A stretch of 64,000 nt of DNA from Sinomonas mesophila. Lineage in GTDB: Bacteria > Actinomycetota > Actinomycetes > Actinomycetales > Micrococcaceae. Numbering within the stretch: the first letter of the stretch is position 1; the number at the start of each line of letters is the position of its first letter. Below the pieces are notes generated by a model. The model did no database searches, was not told the DNA's origin, and was given only the letters and a program-made list of their open reading frames with translations. Positions 1-13,913 of this stretch are shown piece after piece. The translations under genes were made by a program, and so were the position numbers. The stretch covers positions 362,879-426,878 of the forward strand of contig NZ_KV908322.1 of assembly GCF_001999765.1 (NCBI RefSeq), written 5' to 3'.

Positions 1-776
1 AAGACGACGGCGAGCGAGGCCGCGGAGCCCTGGGTCTGCTCGTAGAGCCGGCCGAAGTACAGGATGTTCTCGGTGAAGGCGAAGCCCGCGGCGATCGTCA
101 TGCCGAAGACGATCCCGTCCACGGGCCCGTCGAAGTACTTGCGGGCCGCCAGTATCAGGATGAGCAGCCCGAGGCCCTTGGCCACCTCCTCGACGATCGG
201 CGCCTGCACCGTGGCCATGAACTCCATGGTCCTGGCCTCATTCGCCCCGGGCGGGCCGAAGGCGGCCATGAAGAGCGGCTGGAGGAGGGTCGTGGCCGCG
301 ACCGCGACGGCGGCGCCCCACGCGAGCGCGAAGACGAGGAGCCCGCGCGGCTCCGGCTCCCAGCGGTCGACGGCGAGGACCGCGAGCAGCACGACGCCCA
401 GGGGGAAGAGCGAGAGCACGAAGCCGACGGTGAGTCCGCCGCTGCCGGTCGCGCCGACGAGGAACGGCACGACCAGCGCGAGGCTGCCCACGACGAGCAC
501 GGCCCCGGCGACGAGCAGCACGAGCAGTCCCGGGGCCATGGGCGCCCGCCCGGGGAGCGTGGGGATGGCCCGGGCCGCGGGAGCCGAGGCGGGCGGACGC
601 GTGGCCTTCGGATGGGGAACCGCGGCCGGCCGCGGCTCCCTTCGTGACTCCCTCCGGGGCGGCTCTGTCGTCCCCTCCGGGGGCCGTGGCCCCTGCGGCT
701 GAGGATAGCGCGGGGGCGGCACGAATCCGTCGGGATCGTCGGGTGCCTGCCACGGGCCCGGCTGGTTGCTCGTCAT
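1..776 (-). CDS. PrsW family intramembrane metalloprotease (partial)
   Basis: The gene runs off the left edge, so only the first 258 residues are visible. A Pro/Arg-rich cytoplasmic N-terminus of about 80 residues precedes several hydrophobic segments (about 85-108, 118-137, 150-170, 198-215). The PrsW signatures are visible: EEVAKG near residue 196 (the EExxK motif) and AFTEN near residue 232 (FxxxE). PrsW-type proteases cleave membrane substrates such as anti-sigma factors in Bacillus; the actinobacterial substrates are unknown. The start is ATG at 776, divergent from the pyr operon. The long Pro-rich N-terminal extension is common in Arthrobacter-type members. The family call is firm; the role is not. 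Confidence 0.85.
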   Translation of the reverse strand, partial: MTSNQPGPWQAPDDPDGFVPPPRYPQPQGPRPPEGTTEPPRRESRREPRPAAVPHPKATRPPASAPAARAIPTLPGRAPMAPGLLVLLVAGAVLVVGSLALVVPFLVGATGSGGLTVGFVLSLFPLGVVLLAVLAVDRWEPEPRGLLVFALAWGAAVAVAATTLLQPLFMAAFGPPGANEARTMEFMATVQAPIVEEVAKGLGLLILILAARKYFDGPVDGIVFGMTIAAGFAFTENILYFGRLYEQTQGSAASLAVV

Positions 777-857
777 GCCTCAAGGCTAGGCCCGCCGACC
801 CCGCCGTGGGGCCGTGACGGCTCTGACAGCCGCGGAATCCGGGGCGATCCCCTGTGG

Positions 858-920
858 TAGCGTGGAGGGACAGTCTGTCCTTTTTAATTCCGTCCTGTGA
901 GGCGGGGAAAGGGGTCTGCT
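858..920 (+). promoter_or_regulatory. pyr operon promoter/leader with PyrR-binding-loop-like element
   Basis: A TANNNT-type -10 (TAGCGT, 858-863) precedes a short palindrome (GGACA-GTC-TGTCC, 868-880) and a T run. At 893-903 the leader reads TCCTGTGAGGC, which fits the known PyrR-binding-loop consensus UCCNGNGAGGY. Flanking bases 888-892 can pair with 903-909, which form part of the purine-rich Shine-Dalgarno of pyrR (904-914). This arrangement suggests PyrR-dependent translational repression, as described for mycobacteria, rather than Bacillus-type attenuation. The match to the consensus is direct; the mechanism is inferred. Confidence 0.6.
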
Positions 921-1535
921 GTGGCAACTGCCCCTGCAGAACAACAGGGTGACGGCGGCATGCGCCGCATCGTCCTGAGCGCCGGCGACATCGACCGGGC
1001 GCTCACGCGCATCGCGCACGAGATCCTCGAGGCCAACAAGGGCCCGGAGGGACTCGTCCTCCTCGGCATCCCGCGCAGGGGCTACCCCCTCGCCGTCCGG
1101 CTCGCGGCCAAGCTCGCCGCGGCCGACCCCGCCGTCGACCCCGAGCGCATCGTCGGCCAGCTCGACATCACGATGTTCCGCGACGACCTCGCGCGCCAGC
1201 CCACCCGCCCGCCGGCCCGGACCGTCCTGCCTGCGGGCGGCATCGACGACCGCGTCGTGGTCCTCGTCGACGACGTCCTCTTCTCCGGGCGCACCATCCG
1301 GGCCGCGCTGGATGCGATCGTGGACCTCGGCCGCCCCCGCAGCGTCCGGCTCGCCGTCCTGGTCGACCGCGGCCACCGGGAGCTGCCCATCCGCGCGGAC
1401 CACGTGGGCAAGAACCTCCCCACCTCCCGGGCCGAGAAGGTCCGCGTCCGCCTCGCCGAGGTCGACGCCGGGGCCGGCTTCGCGGAGGACCTCGTCGCCA
1501 TCGAGTCACTCCCCGCGCAGGAGGAGGCCAGGTGA
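921..1535 (+). CDS. pyrR: Bifunctional pyr operon regulator / uracil phosphoribosyltransferase
   Basis: PyrR is an RNA-binding regulator of pyrimidine genes with a phosphoribosyltransferase fold and usually some UPRTase activity. The PRPP-binding loop [14 protein letters not shown] lies at about residues 111-124, and the N-terminal block [15 protein letters not shown] begins the family homology. I chose GTG at 921, because GGGGAAAGGGG at 904-914 is a good ribosome-binding site. An in-frame GTG at 897 would place the start inside the putative PyrR-binding loop. It is the first gene of the pyr operon, and its stop overlaps pyrB (GTGA). Length 204 aa, typical for the family. Confidence 0.93.
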   Translation: MATAPAEQQGDGGMRRIVLSAGDIDRALTRIAHEILEANKGPEGLVLLGIPRRGYPLAVRLAAKLAAADPAVDPERIVGQLDITMFRDDLARQPTRPPARTVLPAGGIDDRVVVLVDDVLFSGRTIRAALDAIVDLGRPRSVRLAVLVDRGHRELPIRADHVGKNLPTSRAEKVRVRLAEVDAGAGFAEDLVAIESLPAQEEAR

Positions 1536-2539
1536 GGCACCTGCTCTCGACCCACGACCTCTCCCGCGCGGACGCGATCCGGATCCTCGACACGGCCGAG
1601 GAGATGAGCGCCGTCAACGACCGCGAGGTCAAGAAGCTCCCCGCCCTGCGGGGCCGCACCGTCGTCAACCTCTTCTTCGAGGACTCGACCCGCACGCGCA
1701 TCTCCTTCGAGGCCGCGGCGAAGCGGCTCTCGGCGGACGTCATCAACTTCGCCGCGAAGGGTTCCTCGGTGTCGAAGGGCGAATCGCTCAAGGACACGGC
1801 GCAGACCCTCGAGGCCATCGGCGCGGACGCCGTCGTCATCCGCCACCCCGCCTCCGGCGCGGCGCAGCGGCTCGCGACGACCGACTGGATCAGCGCCGCC
1901 GTCGTCAACGCCGGCGACGGCACGCATGAGCACCCCACCCAGGCGCTCCTCGACGCGTTCACGCTGCGCCGGCACTGGGCGAAGCTCGCGGGCACGCCCT
2001 CGGGCGGGACGGACCTCGCCGGGGCCAAGGTGACGATCGTCGGGGACGTCCTGCACTCGCGCGTCGCCCGCTCGAACGTGTGGCTCCTCACGACCCTCGG
2101 CGCGCAGGTGACCCTCGTGGCCCCGCCCACGCTCCTGCCGATCGGCGTCGAGCACTGGCCGTGCACGGTCGCCTACGACTTCGACGAGGCCATCGACGCC
2201 AAGCCCGACGCCATCATGATGCTCCGCGTCCAGGCCGAGCGCATGAATGCCTCCTACTTCCCCTCCACGGGCGAGTACTCGCGCCGGTGGGGGCTCGGCG
2301 ACGAGCGCTTCGCGCGTCTGGCCGAGCTCGGCCTCGCGGACACCGTGATCCTGCACCCCGGACCCATGGTCCGCGGGCTCGAGATCTCCTCGACGGCGGC
2401 CGACTCGGCACGCTCCCAGGTGCTGCGCCAGGTCGCCAATGGCGTCTCGGTGCGCATGGCCGTCCTCTACCTGCTCCTGTCCTCGGGCCTCTACGCCCAG
2501 GACGCCACCGCCGCCCACGCCAAGGAGAGCGCATCATGA
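1532..2539 (+). CDS. pyrB: Aspartate carbamoyltransferase catalytic subunit
   Basis: Catalyses carbamoyl phosphate plus aspartate to N-carbamoyl-aspartate, the first committed step of pyrimidine synthesis. The carbamoyl-phosphate loop [13 protein letters not shown] is at about residues 47-60, HPTQALLD at about 134, and [11 protein letters not shown] near 274. Length 335 aa, normal for a catalytic chain. No regulatory PyrI is present, as usual in actinobacteria. Starts at GTG 1532 with GAGGAGG just upstream, overlapping pyrR by 4 bases, so translation is probably coupled. Its own stop overlaps the pyrC start (ATGA). Confidence 0.97.
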   Translation: MRHLLSTHDLSRADAIRILDTAEEMSAVNDREVKKLPALRGRTVVNLFFEDSTRTRISFEAAAKRLSADVINFAAKGSSVSKGESLKDTAQTLEAIGADAVVIRHPASGAAQRLATTDWISAAVVNAGDGTHEHPTQALLDAFTLRRHWAKLAGTPSGGTDLAGAKVTIVGDVLHSRVARSNVWLLTTLGAQVTLVAPPTLLPIGVEHWPCTVAYDFDEAIDAKPDAIMMLRVQAERMNASYFPSTGEYSRRWGLGDERFARLAELGLADTVILHPGPMVRGLEISSTAADSARSQVLRQVANGVSVRMAVLYLLLSSGLYAQDATAAHAKESAS

Positions 2540-3867
2540 CCGAGCCGACCCGCTTCCTCCTCTCCGGCGCCTCCCTCTACGGCGAGCGGACGGCGGACAT
2601 CCTCGTCGCCGACGGGCGCATCGCCGAGGTGGGCACGGGTCTGGACGCCTCGGGCGCGTCCGTCGTCGACGCCGACGGACTCGTCGCCCTGCCCGGCCTC
2701 GTCGACGTCCACACGCACCTGCGCGAGCCCGGCCGCGAAGACGCCGAGACGGTCGAGACCGGAACCCGCGCCGCGGCGCTCGGCGGCTACACCGCCGTGC
2801 ACGCAATGGCCAACAGCAACCCCGTCGCGGACACCGCCGGCGTCGTCGAGCAGGTCCAGACCCTCGGCCGCCGCGCCGGCTGGGCCGAGGTCCGGCCCGT
2901 CGGCGCCGTGACCGTGGGCCTCGCGGGCGAGCAGCTCGCCGAGCTCGGCGCCATGGCCGACTCCGCGGCGGCCGTGCGCATGTTCTCGGACGACGGCATC
3001 TGCGTGCACGACCCCGTGCTCATGCGCCGCGCCCTCGAGTACGTCAAGGCGTTCGACGGCGTCGTGGCCCAGCACGCGCAGGAGCCGCGCCTCACGGCCG
3101 GGGCCCAGATGAATGAGGGCATCGTCTCCGCCGTGCTCGGCCTCCCGGGCTGGCCTGCCGTGGCCGAGGAGAGCATCATCGCCCGCGACGTCCTGCTCGC
3201 TGCGCACGTCGGCTCGCGACTGCACGTGTGCCACGTCTCGACGGCCGGCTCGGTCGAGATCATCCGCTGGGCCAAGGCGCGCGGGATCGACGTCACCGCC
3301 GAGGTCACGCCGCACCACCTGTGGCTCACCGACGAGCTCGCGCGCACCTACAACCCGGTCTACAAGGTCAACCCGCCGCTGCGCACGGACGACGACGTGC
3401 AGGCTCTCCGCGCGGCCCTCGCCGACGGCACGATCGACGTCGTCGGCACCGACCACGCCCCGCACCCGAGCGAGCACAAGGAGTGCGAGTGGGCGCAGGC
3501 GGCGATGGGCATGACCGGGCTCGAGACCGCGTTGAGCGTCGTGCAGCACACGATGGTCGAGAGCGGCCTCATGACGTGGCGCGACGTCGCGCGGACGATG
3601 TCCGAGGTGCCTGCGCGCATCGGCCGCGTGGCCGACCAGGGCCGACCGATCGCGGCGGGCGAGCCCGCGCACCTGACGCTCGTCGACCCTGCCGCCCGCT
3701 GGACGGTGGACCCTGCCGTGCAGGCCACGAAGGGGCGCAACTCGCCCTTCGCGGGCCGCGAGCTGCCGGGCCGGGTCGTCGCGACGTTCTACGCGGGGCA
3801 TCCGACCGTCCTGGACGGTGCCCTCAACACGCCCCACCCGGCGGCCGAGTCCGCCGGGGCGCGCTGA
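2536..3867 (+). CDS. pyrC: Dihydroorotase
   Basis: Zinc amidohydrolase converting N-carbamoyl-aspartate to dihydroorotate, the third pyrimidine step. The metal-binding HxH motif is in [10 protein letters not shown] (about residues 57-66), and the later metal and active-site block GTDHAPH is near 304. Length 443 aa, type I (bacterial PyrC/AllB-like) size. The ATG at 2536 overlaps the pyrB stop in an ATGA junction, which fixes the start although the reading frame stays open well upstream. The stop overlaps the start of the next gene by one base. Confidence 0.96.
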   Translation: MTEPTRFLLSGASLYGERTADILVADGRIAEVGTGLDASGASVVDADGLVALPGLVDVHTHLREPGREDAETVETGTRAAALGGYTAVHAMANSNPVADTAGVVEQVQTLGRRAGWAEVRPVGAVTVGLAGEQLAELGAMADSAAAVRMFSDDGICVHDPVLMRRALEYVKAFDGVVAQHAQEPRLTAGAQMNEGIVSAVLGLPGWPAVAEESIIARDVLLAAHVGSRLHVCHVSTAGSVEIIRWAKARGIDVTAEVTPHHLWLTDELARTYNPVYKVNPPLRTDDDVQALRAALADGTIDVVGTDHAPHPSEHKECEWAQAAMGMTGLETALSVVQHTMVESGLMTWRDVARTMSEVPARIGRVADQGRPIAAGEPAHLTLVDPAARWTVDPAVQATKGRNSPFAGRELPGRVVATFYAGHPTVLDGALNTPHPAAESAGAR

Positions 3868-4400
3868 TGGAGCGTCTCGGCCCGGGCCTGCTCATGCTGG
3901 CCCTCGCCCTCGCGCTGATGGGGCTCGTCCTCGTCGGCTGGCGGGGGAGGCTGCGCCGGCAGTCCGGGATCGCGGCACCGGCGCCCGTGCCGGACGCGGC
4001 GGGCCTCGGGGCGGAGCGGCTGCGCTGCAGCGGGCAGTACGTCGTCACGACGGGCGCGGGCGACTGGCTGGACCGGATCGCCGTGCACAGGCTCGGCGTG
4101 CGCACGGCCGCGGACGCCGTCGTGCACGACGCCGGGCTCGTGCTCGAGCGCTCCGGCGCGCCGGACGTGTTCATCTCCGCGGGCGACCTGGACGGCGTCC
4201 GGCTCGAGGCGGGCATGGCCGGGAAGTTCGTCGAGGAGGGCGGGCTCGTGGTCGTGTCCTGGCGCCTCGGAGGCACGGCCGTGGACACGGGGTTCCGGCC
4301 GCGCTACGCACAGGAGAAGAATGCCCTCGTGGCAGCAATCGGGGATTTGGTACGGACCGCGCCGCGTGACGGCGACGGCGAGGGAAAGAGTGAGCAGTGA
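3867..4400 (+). CDS. Membrane-anchored PH-like domain protein of the pyr operon (Rv1382-like)
   Basis: A 177-aa protein with a single N-terminal transmembrane segment (about residues 4-24) followed by a soluble domain of about 130 residues rich in beta-strand-forming sequence; the C-terminal 20 residues are charged. It sits between pyrC and carA with overlaps at both ends (TGATG and GTGA), so it is cotranscribed. Mycobacterium tuberculosis has an uncharacterised membrane protein (Rv1382) at the same position of its pyr operon, and this looks like its positional counterpart. The PH-like label follows how such proteins are usually annotated; I see no catalytic motif. Function unknown; a link to pyrimidine metabolism is inferred only from context. 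Confidence 0.75.
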   Translation: MERLGPGLLMLALALALMGLVLVGWRGRLRRQSGIAAPAPVPDAAGLGAERLRCSGQYVVTTGAGDWLDRIAVHRLGVRTAADAVVHDAGLVLERSGAPDVFISAGDLDGVRLEAGMAGKFVEEGGLVVVSWRLGGTAVDTGFRPRYAQEKNALVAAIGDLVRTAPRDGDGEGKSEQ

Positions 4401-5613
4401 CTGAGAAGGGTACGAACCTGCGGACGGCCACGACACGGCAGCCGGCCGTGCTCGTCCTGGAGGACGGGCGCGCGTTCCGCGGCCACAGCTACGGGGCCGT
4501 CGGCACGAGCCTCGGCGAGGCGGTCTTCGCGACCGGCATGACCGGCTACCAGGAGACCATCACCGATCCCTCGTACGCCCGCCAGATCGTGGTGCAGACC
4601 GCGCCGCACATCGGCAACACGGGCGTCAACGGCGAGGACGCCGAGTCCCGCCGGATCTGGGTCGCCGGGTACGTGGTCCGCGACCCCGCGCGGCTCCCCT
4701 CGAACTGGCGCAGCGAGCGCAGCCTCGATACGGAGCTCGAGGAGCAGGGGATCGTCGGCATCCAGGGGGTCGACACCCGAGCCATCACGCGCCACCTGCG
4801 CGAGCACAAGACCATGCGCGCCGGCATCTTCTCCGGCGACGCCGCCCGGCGCAGCGACGCCGAGCTGCTCGAGACGGTGCTCGCCTCGCTTCCCATGGAG
4901 GGCTCGCGCCTGGCCGAGGAGGTCAGCATCGACACGGCCTACACGGTCGAGCCCGCCGACCACGGCTGGGACGGCGAGCCGCGCTTCACGATCGCCGCGA
5001 TCGACCTCGGCATCAAGTCCATGACCCCGCACCGGTTCGCCGAGCGCGGCGTGCGCGTGCACGTCCTGCCGGCCACGGCGACGCTCGAGGACGTCGAGGC
5101 GGTCCGCCCGGACGGGTTCTTCATGTCCAACGGCCCCGGCGACCCCGCGACGGCGGACGCCCAGGTCGGGCTCCTGCGCCAGGTCCTGGACAGCCGCCTG
5201 CCCTACTTCGGCATCTGCTTCGGCAACCAGATCCTCGGCCGGGCCCTCGGCTTCGGCACCTACAAGCTGCGCTACGGCCACCGCGGGATCAACCAGCCGG
5301 TCATGGACCGCCGCACGGGCAAGGTCGAGATCACGAGCCAGAACCACGGCTTCGCCGTGGACGCCCCGCTCGACGGCGCCCCCGTGGCCCCGGAGGAGCG
5401 CTACGGCCGCGTCGAGGTCTCGCACATCAGCCTCAACGACCAGGTCGTCGAGGGCCTCGCGTGCCTCGACATCCCGGCCTTCTCGGTCCAGTACCACCCC
5501 GAGGCCGCGGCCGGCCCGCACGACGCCGCGTACCTCTTCGACCGCTTCATCGACCTGATGGAACAGTCCACGTCAGCCACCCCCCGCACCCCCGAGACCG
5601 AGGAAGCGAAGTA

Positions 5614-5614
<1 letters not shown>
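4397..5614 (+). CDS. carA: Carbamoyl-phosphate synthase small (glutaminase) subunit
   Basis: Hydrolyses glutamine and passes ammonia to CarB for carbamoyl phosphate synthesis, feeding both pyrimidines and arginine. The N-terminal CarA domain is recognisable ([20 protein letters not shown]). A class I glutamine amidotransferase domain follows, with the nucleophile Cys in FGICFGNQ (near residue 274) and a His-Pro-Glu near 366. Length 405 aa. The GTG start at 4397 overlaps the upstream membrane protein gene by 4 bases. The stop TAA overlaps the carB ATG by one base. Confidence 0.97.
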
Positions 5615-8971
<3,357 letters not shown>

Positions 8972-8979
<8 letters not shown>

Positions 8980-9865
8980 CGCGCCCAGCGTGCCGGCGGA
9001 GACCGCCGCCGTGCACCGTGCCCCCTTCGGGGAGCGTCTCGGCGACGCCGTCGCCGAGCGCGGCCCGCTGTGCGTCGGCGTCGACCCGCACCCCTCGCTG
9101 CTCGCGGCGTGGGGGCTCGCGGACGACGCCGACGGGCTGCGCCGCTTCTCGCTCACCGTCGTCGAGGCGGTCGCCCCGGTCGCGGCCGCGCTCAAGCCGC
9201 AGGTCGCGCTCTATGAGCGGCACGGCTCGGCCGGCATCGCGGTGCTCGAGGAGCTCCTCGCGGCCTCGGCGGATGCCGGCCTGCTCACGATCGCCGATGC
9301 CAAGCGCGGGGACATCGGCTCGACCATGGCGGCGTACGCGGACGCGTGGCTGCGCGAGGGCTCCCCGCTCGCGGCCGACGCCGTGACCCTGAGCCCGTAC
9401 CTCGGCTTCGAGTCGCTGCGCCCGGCCCTCGACCTCGCGGCCGAGACCGGCCGCGGCGCGTTCGTCCTCGCGCTGACCTCGAACCCCGAGGGCGCGTCGG
9501 TGCAGCACGTCGGCGGCGGGGGTCCGGACGGCTCCGTCGCTCGGCGCATCGCCGAGGCCGCCGCCGCGGAGAACAGGCGCTACGCCGCGTCCGCGGCGGG
9601 CCAGGGTTCCGTCGGGCTCGTGGTCGGCGCGACGGTGGGCGACGCCGTCGGCCGCCTCGGCCTCGACCTCGCCGCGATGGGTGGCCCGATCCTCGCCCCG
9701 GGCCTCGGCGCCCAGGGCGCGACGGCCGCCGTCCTGCGCGAGACCTTCGGCGCCGCCTACCCGCAGGTGCTGGGGACGTCGAGCCGCGAGATCCTCGCGG
9801 GCGGGCCGAGCGCCGCGGGCGTGCGTGAGCGCGCCGAGCGCACGCTCGCCGAACTCGCGGCCTGA
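8972..9865 (+). CDS. pyrF: Orotidine-5'-phosphate decarboxylase (type 2)
   Basis: Catalyses OMP to UMP, the last step of UMP synthesis. The active-site block [11 protein letters not shown] (about residues 108-118) identifies the long mycobacterial-type PyrF; length 297 aa agrees. GTG 8972 overlaps the carB stop by 8 bases and gives the expected N-terminus before [12 protein letters not shown]. It ends the pyr operon; a GC-rich hairpin follows. The operon contains no pyrD or pyrE, so the dihydroorotate dehydrogenase and orotate phosphoribosyltransferase genes must lie elsewhere. Confidence 0.95.
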
Positions 9866-9912
9866 ACCCACTGGCGGCGGCCGGCACGGGCCGCCCCTGC
9901 CGCACTCGCGAA

Positions 9913-9950
9913 CCGGCCCCCCGCGCCGTTGCCAAGCGCGCGGGGTCCGG
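9913..9950 (+). terminator. GC-rich hairpin after the pyr operon
   Basis: CCCCGCGC (9919-9926) pairs with GCGCGGGG (9938-9945), and flanking CCGG (9913-9916) pairs with CCGG (9947-9950). There is no T run, so termination strength is uncertain. A TAGGTT at 9952-9957 immediately after could be the -10 of a separate mihF promoter. Confidence 0.5.
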
Positions 9951-10033
9951 CTAGGTTGACCATGCCCCGGGGTGACGGGCCCCGGGCGGGCCCCTCGCGG
10001 GCACGGCCCCAGTCAGCCTCCGGAGGTAGCGCC

Positions 10034-10363
10034 GTGGTCCTGAATCCGTTGACCCCCCAGCAGCGGGCCGAGGCCCTCGCGAAGGCCACCGCCGCGCGCG
10101 CGGTGCGGGCCGAGGCCAAGTCCGGGCTCCGCCATGGGACGCTCGCCGTGGGCGAGCTGCTCGAGCGGGCGCGCGAGGACGAGGCCCTGGCCCGGCTCAA
10201 GGTCACGGACATGCTCGAGTCCCTGCACGGGATCGGCAGCGTGCGGGCCCTGGCCATCCTCGATGCCCTCGGCATCGCCCCGAGCCGCCGCCTGCGCGGG
10301 CTCGGGGTCCACCAGCGGCGCGCGCTGGTAGATTTTCTGGGAGCGCATGAGCGCGAGAACTGA
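10034..10363 (+). CDS. mihF: Actinobacterial integration host factor (mIHF)
   Basis: A small nucleoid-associated DNA-binding protein of 109 aa, of the mIHF/sIHF type that is unrelated to proteobacterial IHF. The basic, Ala-rich N-terminal helix precedes a helix-hairpin-helix-like stretch [18 protein letters not shown] (about residues 63-80), where family members contact DNA. GTG 10034 follows GGAGGT with 7-base spacing, which decides the start over the longer open frame. Located just upstream of gmk, the conserved actinobacterial context. Confidence 0.93.
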   Translation: MVLNPLTPQQRAEALAKATAARAVRAEAKSGLRHGTLAVGELLERAREDEALARLKVTDMLESLHGIGSVRALAILDALGIAPSRRLRGLGVHQRRALVDFLGAHEREN

Positions 10364-10377
10364 CACGGAAGGACAGC

Positions 10378-10998
10378 GTGGAGCACATCGAAGGCCATGA
10401 GCCGGACAGGGCCCGTGCCAAGGAGAGCTGGCTGACGGTCCTCGCGGGTCCGACCGCCGTCGGCAAGGGCACCGTCTCGACCTACATCCGGGACACCTAC
10501 CCGGAGGTCTGGCTCTCGGTCTCGGCGACCACGCGCGAGCCGCGCCCGGGCGAGACCGACGGCGTCCACTACTTCTTCAAGACCGCCGAGGAGTTCGACC
10601 GCCTCGTCACCGAGGGCGCCTTCCTCGAGTGGGCCGTTGTCCACGGGAAGAACCGCTACGGGACCCTGCGCAGCTCTGTCGAGGAGGCGATCGCCGAAGG
10701 GCGCCGGGTCCTGCTCGAGATCGACCTCCAGGGCGCCCGCCAGGTCAAGGAGGCGATGCCCGGGGCGCGCTTCGTGTTCCTGGCCCCTCCGAGCTGGGAG
10801 GAGATGGTCCGCAGGCTCGTCGGGCGGGGCACGGAGAGCCCCGAGGAACAGCAGCGCCGCCTCGAAACGGCTAAAATAGAACTCGCTGCCGAGCCGGAGT
10901 TCGATTTCACCGTCGTCAACGACGATGTCCGGCGGGCAGCGGACGAGCTTGTGTCACTCATGGGGCTGACCCCGCACGCCCGCCAGTCGACGCGCTAG
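10378..10998 (+). CDS. gmk: Guanylate kinase
   Basis: Phosphorylates GMP to GDP. The P-loop GPTAVGKGT is at about residues 24-32, and the GMP-binding region is visible in [19 protein letters not shown] and the following residues, with the family's characteristic FLEWAVVHG. Length 206 aa. GTG start at 10378 preceded by GGAAGGA. It lies 14 bases after mihF and may be cotranscribed with it and rpoZ. Confidence 0.96.
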   Translation: MEHIEGHEPDRARAKESWLTVLAGPTAVGKGTVSTYIRDTYPEVWLSVSATTREPRPGETDGVHYFFKTAEEFDRLVTEGAFLEWAVVHGKNRYGTLRSSVEEAIAEGRRVLLEIDLQGARQVKEAMPGARFVFLAPPSWEEMVRRLVGRGTESPEEQQRRLETAKIELAAEPEFDFTVVNDDVRRAADELVSLMGLTPHARQSTR

Positions 10999-11041
10999 CG
11001 TCGCCGGTCCCTGTCTACTTGATCAGAGCATTGGAGAACCC

Positions 11042-11317
11042 GTGTCCGCGAATTCCGAAGGCATCATCAACCCGCCCATCGACGACCTCCTGACGAAGTC
11101 CGACTCCAAGTACGGCCTCGTGATCTTCGGCGCCAAGCGCGCCCGCCAGATCAACGCCTACTACGCCCAGCTGCACGAGGGCCTCTTCGAGTACGTCGGT
11201 CCCCTCGTCGACACGCGTCTGAACGAGAAGCCGCTCTCCATCGCGCTGCGCGAGATCAACGACGGCCTGCTCGTCGCCAACCGCGCCGAGGAACCGGCCG
11301 AGGGCGACCAGGGCTAG
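11042..11317 (+). CDS. rpoZ: DNA-directed RNA polymerase omega subunit
   Basis: A 91-aa RpoZ with the conserved block [10 protein letters not shown] near the N-terminus, then [16 protein letters not shown] and [10 protein letters not shown]. It helps RNA polymerase assembly and is one of the ppGpp-contacting subunits in some bacteria. GTG start at 11042 with GGAGAA upstream. The gmk-rpoZ-coaBC order is the standard actinobacterial arrangement. Confidence 0.95.
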   Translation: MSANSEGIINPPIDDLLTKSDSKYGLVIFGAKRARQINAYYAQLHEGLFEYVGPLVDTRLNEKPLSIALREINDGLLVANRAEEPAEGDQG

Positions 11318-11345
11318 CGGAAGCAGCGGAAAGGAGCGCGGGGGA

Positions 11346-12650
11346 GTGCGCATCGTCCTCGGCGTGGGCGGCGGGATCGCCGCCTACAAGGCGGCCTCGC
11401 TCCTGCGCCTCTTCACGGAGGCCGGCCACGAGGTCACGGCGGTCCCCACGGAGGCCGCCCTCGCCTTCGTCGGCAAGGCCACGTGGGAGGCCCTCTCCGG
11501 CCGGTCCGTGCGCACGGACGTGTTCGAGGCGGTTGAGACCGTCAACCACGTCCGGCTCGGGCACGAGGCCGAGCTCGTCGTCGTCGCCCCCGCGACCGCG
11601 GACCTGCTCGCGCGCGCAGCCGGCGGCCACGCCGACGACCTGCTCACGAACACCCTCCTCGTCGCCACGTGCCCGGTGCTCATGGCCCCGGCCATGCACA
11701 CCCAGATGTGGCACCACCCCGCGACCCAGGCCAACATCGCGATCCTGCGCGAGCGCGGCGTGACCGTCCTGGACCCCGCCGTCGGGCGCCTCACGGGCGC
11801 CGACACCGGCCCGGGGCGCCTCCCGGAGCCCGAGGAGATCTTCGCCGCGGCGCTCGCCCTCGTGGCACGCGCAGCGCACGACGGCGCTACCTCCTCCGGA
11901 GGTGAAGTCACAGCAGGGGACGCCGCCGCGGGGGAGCAGCTCGCCGGGCGACGGCTGCTCGTCTCCGCGGGCGGCACGCGGGAGCCGATCGACCCCGTCC
12001 GCTTCCTCGGCAACCGCTCCTCGGGCAAGCAGGGCGCCGCGATCGCGGCGGCGGCCCTGCGCGCGGGCGCGAGCGTGACCTTCGTCGCGGCCCACCTCGA
12101 CGTCGAGCCGCCCGCCGGGGCCGAGACCGTCCGCGTCGAGACGGCCCTCGAGCTGCGCGACGCGATGCACGAGCACGCGCCCGCGGCCGACGCGATCGTC
12201 ATGGCCGCCGCCGTCGCCGACTTCCGGCCCGCCCAGCAGCACGGGAGCAAGATCAAGAAGCAGGACAACGCCGCCGACCCCGTCATCACCCTCGTGCGCA
12301 ACCCCGACATCCTCGCCGAACTCGTCGAGCGCCGCAACGCCGAGGGGCGTGGGCAGCTCATCGTCGGCTTCGCCGCCGAGACGGGGGACGCCGGCGCGGG
12401 CGTCCTCGAGTACGCCCAGGCCAAGCTCGCGCGCAAGGGCTGCGAGCTGCTCGTCGTCAACGAGGTCGGCACAGACCGCGTTTTCGGGCTCGACGAGAAC
12501 AGTGTGACGATCCTCGCACGCGACGGGTCCGAGCCCGAGCACGCGGCGGGAAGCAAGGACGACGTCGCGGACGCCGTCGTACGCCGTGTGACGCGGGAGC
12601 TCGCCTCCCGCGCGGGAGGCGGCACCGCAACCAGTAAGGTAGACCAGTGA
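11346..12650 (+). CDS. coaBC: Bifunctional phosphopantothenoylcysteine decarboxylase / phosphopantothenate-cysteine ligase
   Basis: Two steps of coenzyme A synthesis in one protein. The N-terminal CoaC flavoprotein domain (about 1-180) starts [13 protein letters not shown] and contains APAMHTQMW, the family's PxMxxxMW block. The C-terminal CoaB ligase domain (about 200-425) contains NRSSGKQG near residue 222 and AAAVADF. A linker rich in Gly/Ala/Ser joins them. Length 434 aa, GTG start preceded by AAAGGAG. Its stop overlaps the metK GTG by 4 bases. Confidence 0.95.
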   Translation: MRIVLGVGGGIAAYKAASLLRLFTEAGHEVTAVPTEAALAFVGKATWEALSGRSVRTDVFEAVETVNHVRLGHEAELVVVAPATADLLARAAGGHADDLLTNTLLVATCPVLMAPAMHTQMWHHPATQANIAILRERGVTVLDPAVGRLTGADTGPGRLPEPEEIFAAALALVARAAHDGATSSGGEVTAGDAAAGEQLAGRRLLVSAGGTREPIDPVRFLGNRSSGKQGAAIAAAALRAGASVTFVAAHLDVEPPAGAETVRVETALELRDAMHEHAPAADAIVMAAAVADFRPAQQHGSKIKKQDNAADPVITLVRNPDILAELVERRNAEGRGQLIVGFAAETGDAGAGVLEYAQAKLARKGCELLVVNEVGTDRVFGLDENSVTILARDGSEPEHAAGSKDDVADAVVRRVTRELASRAGGGTATSKVDQ

Positions 12651-13882
12651 CCCACGCACCTCATGCCGCAGTCGGCCATGCCTCCGACTCGACCGCCCTG
12701 CGCCTCTTCACGTCCGAATCCGTGACGGAGGGGCACCCGGACAAGATCTGCGACCAGATCAGCGACGCGATCCTCGACGCCCTGCTCGCGGTCGACCCCG
12801 AGTCCAAGGTCGCCGTCGAGACGATGGCCACGACGGGCCTCGTGCATGTCGCCGGCGAGGTCACGACCGACGCCTACGTCGAGATCCCGCAGATCGTGCG
12901 GAACACGATCCTCGGCATCGGCTACGACTCCTCGGCCAACGGCTTCGACGGCGCGCGCTGCGGCGTCTCCGTCTCGATCGGGCAGCAGTCCTCGGACATC
13001 TTCGAGGGCGTGTTCCACTCGCTCGAGTCCCGCGAGGGCATCTCGGAGGACGAGTACGACCTCCAGGGCGCCGGCGACCAGGGCCTCATGTTCGGCTACG
13101 CGTCCGACGAGACCGCCAGCTACATGCCGACGCCGATCTGGCTCGCGCACCGCCTCTCCGAGCGGCTGACCGATGTGCGCAAGAGCGGCGAGCTCCCGTA
13201 CCTCCGCCCGGACGGCAAAACCCAGGTCACCGTCGGCTACGACGGCGACCGCCCCGTGAGCGTCGAGACGGTCGTGATCTCGAGCCAGCACGCCGAGGGG
13301 ACCCAGCTCGCGACGCTGCGCGCGGACCTCTCCGAGCACGTCATCCGCCCCGTCCTCGAGGCGAGCCAGCTCGAGACGGAGCACGTGCGCAACATCCTCA
13401 ACCCCGCGGGCGCCTTCATCATCGGGGGCCCGGTGGGAGACGCCGGCCTCACCGGCCGCAAGATCATCGTCGACACGTATGGCGGCTTCGCGCGCCACGG
13501 CGGCGGGGCCTTCTCGGGCAAGGACCCGTCGAAGGTCGACCGCTCGGCCGCGTATGCGATGCGCTGGGTCGCCAAGAACGTCGTCGGGGCCGGGCTCGCG
13601 CGCCGCGCCGAGGTCCAGGTCGCGTACGCGATCGGCCAGGCGCGTCCGGTGGGCATCTACGTCGAGACCTTCGGCACCGAGAGCGTCGACCCGCTGCGGA
13701 TCAGCGCCGCGATCAACGAGATCTTCGACCTGCGCCCCAAGGCGATCATCGAGGCCCTCGACCTCAAGCGGCCCATCTACGCCAAGACGGCCGCGCACGG
13801 CCACTTCGGCCGCGACGAGCCGGACTTCACGTGGGAGCGCCTCGACCGGGTCCAGGACCTCAAGGACTTCTTCGACGCCTAG
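12647..13882 (+). CDS. metK: S-adenosylmethionine synthetase
   Basis: Makes S-adenosylmethionine from ATP and methionine. The ATP and methionine-binding signature [17 protein letters not shown] is near residue 29, GAGDQG near 141, and [16 protein letters not shown] near 285. Length 411 aa with a slightly extended N-terminus. The GTG start overlaps coaBC, so coupled expression is likely. Confidence 0.97.
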   Translation: MTHAPHAAVGHASDSTALRLFTSESVTEGHPDKICDQISDAILDALLAVDPESKVAVETMATTGLVHVAGEVTTDAYVEIPQIVRNTILGIGYDSSANGFDGARCGVSVSIGQQSSDIFEGVFHSLESREGISEDEYDLQGAGDQGLMFGYASDETASYMPTPIWLAHRLSERLTDVRKSGELPYLRPDGKTQVTVGYDGDRPVSVETVVISSQHAEGTQLATLRADLSEHVIRPVLEASQLETEHVRNILNPAGAFIIGGPVGDAGLTGRKIIVDTYGGFARHGGGAFSGKDPSKVDRSAAYAMRWVAKNVVGAGLARRAEVQVAYAIGQARPVGIYVETFGTESVDPLRISAAINEIFDLRPKAIIEALDLKRPIYAKTAAHGHFGRDEPDFTWERLDRVQDLKDFFDA

Positions 13883-13913
13883 GACTGTCGGTGGCGCATG
13901 ATGGACTGCCCTC

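Noticed and set aside
1082..2518. Long minus-strand frames over pyrR-pyrB
   Set aside because: Mirror frames produced by high-GC codon bias; composition rich in Arg, Gly and Asp without motifs, and the plus strand is clearly coding.
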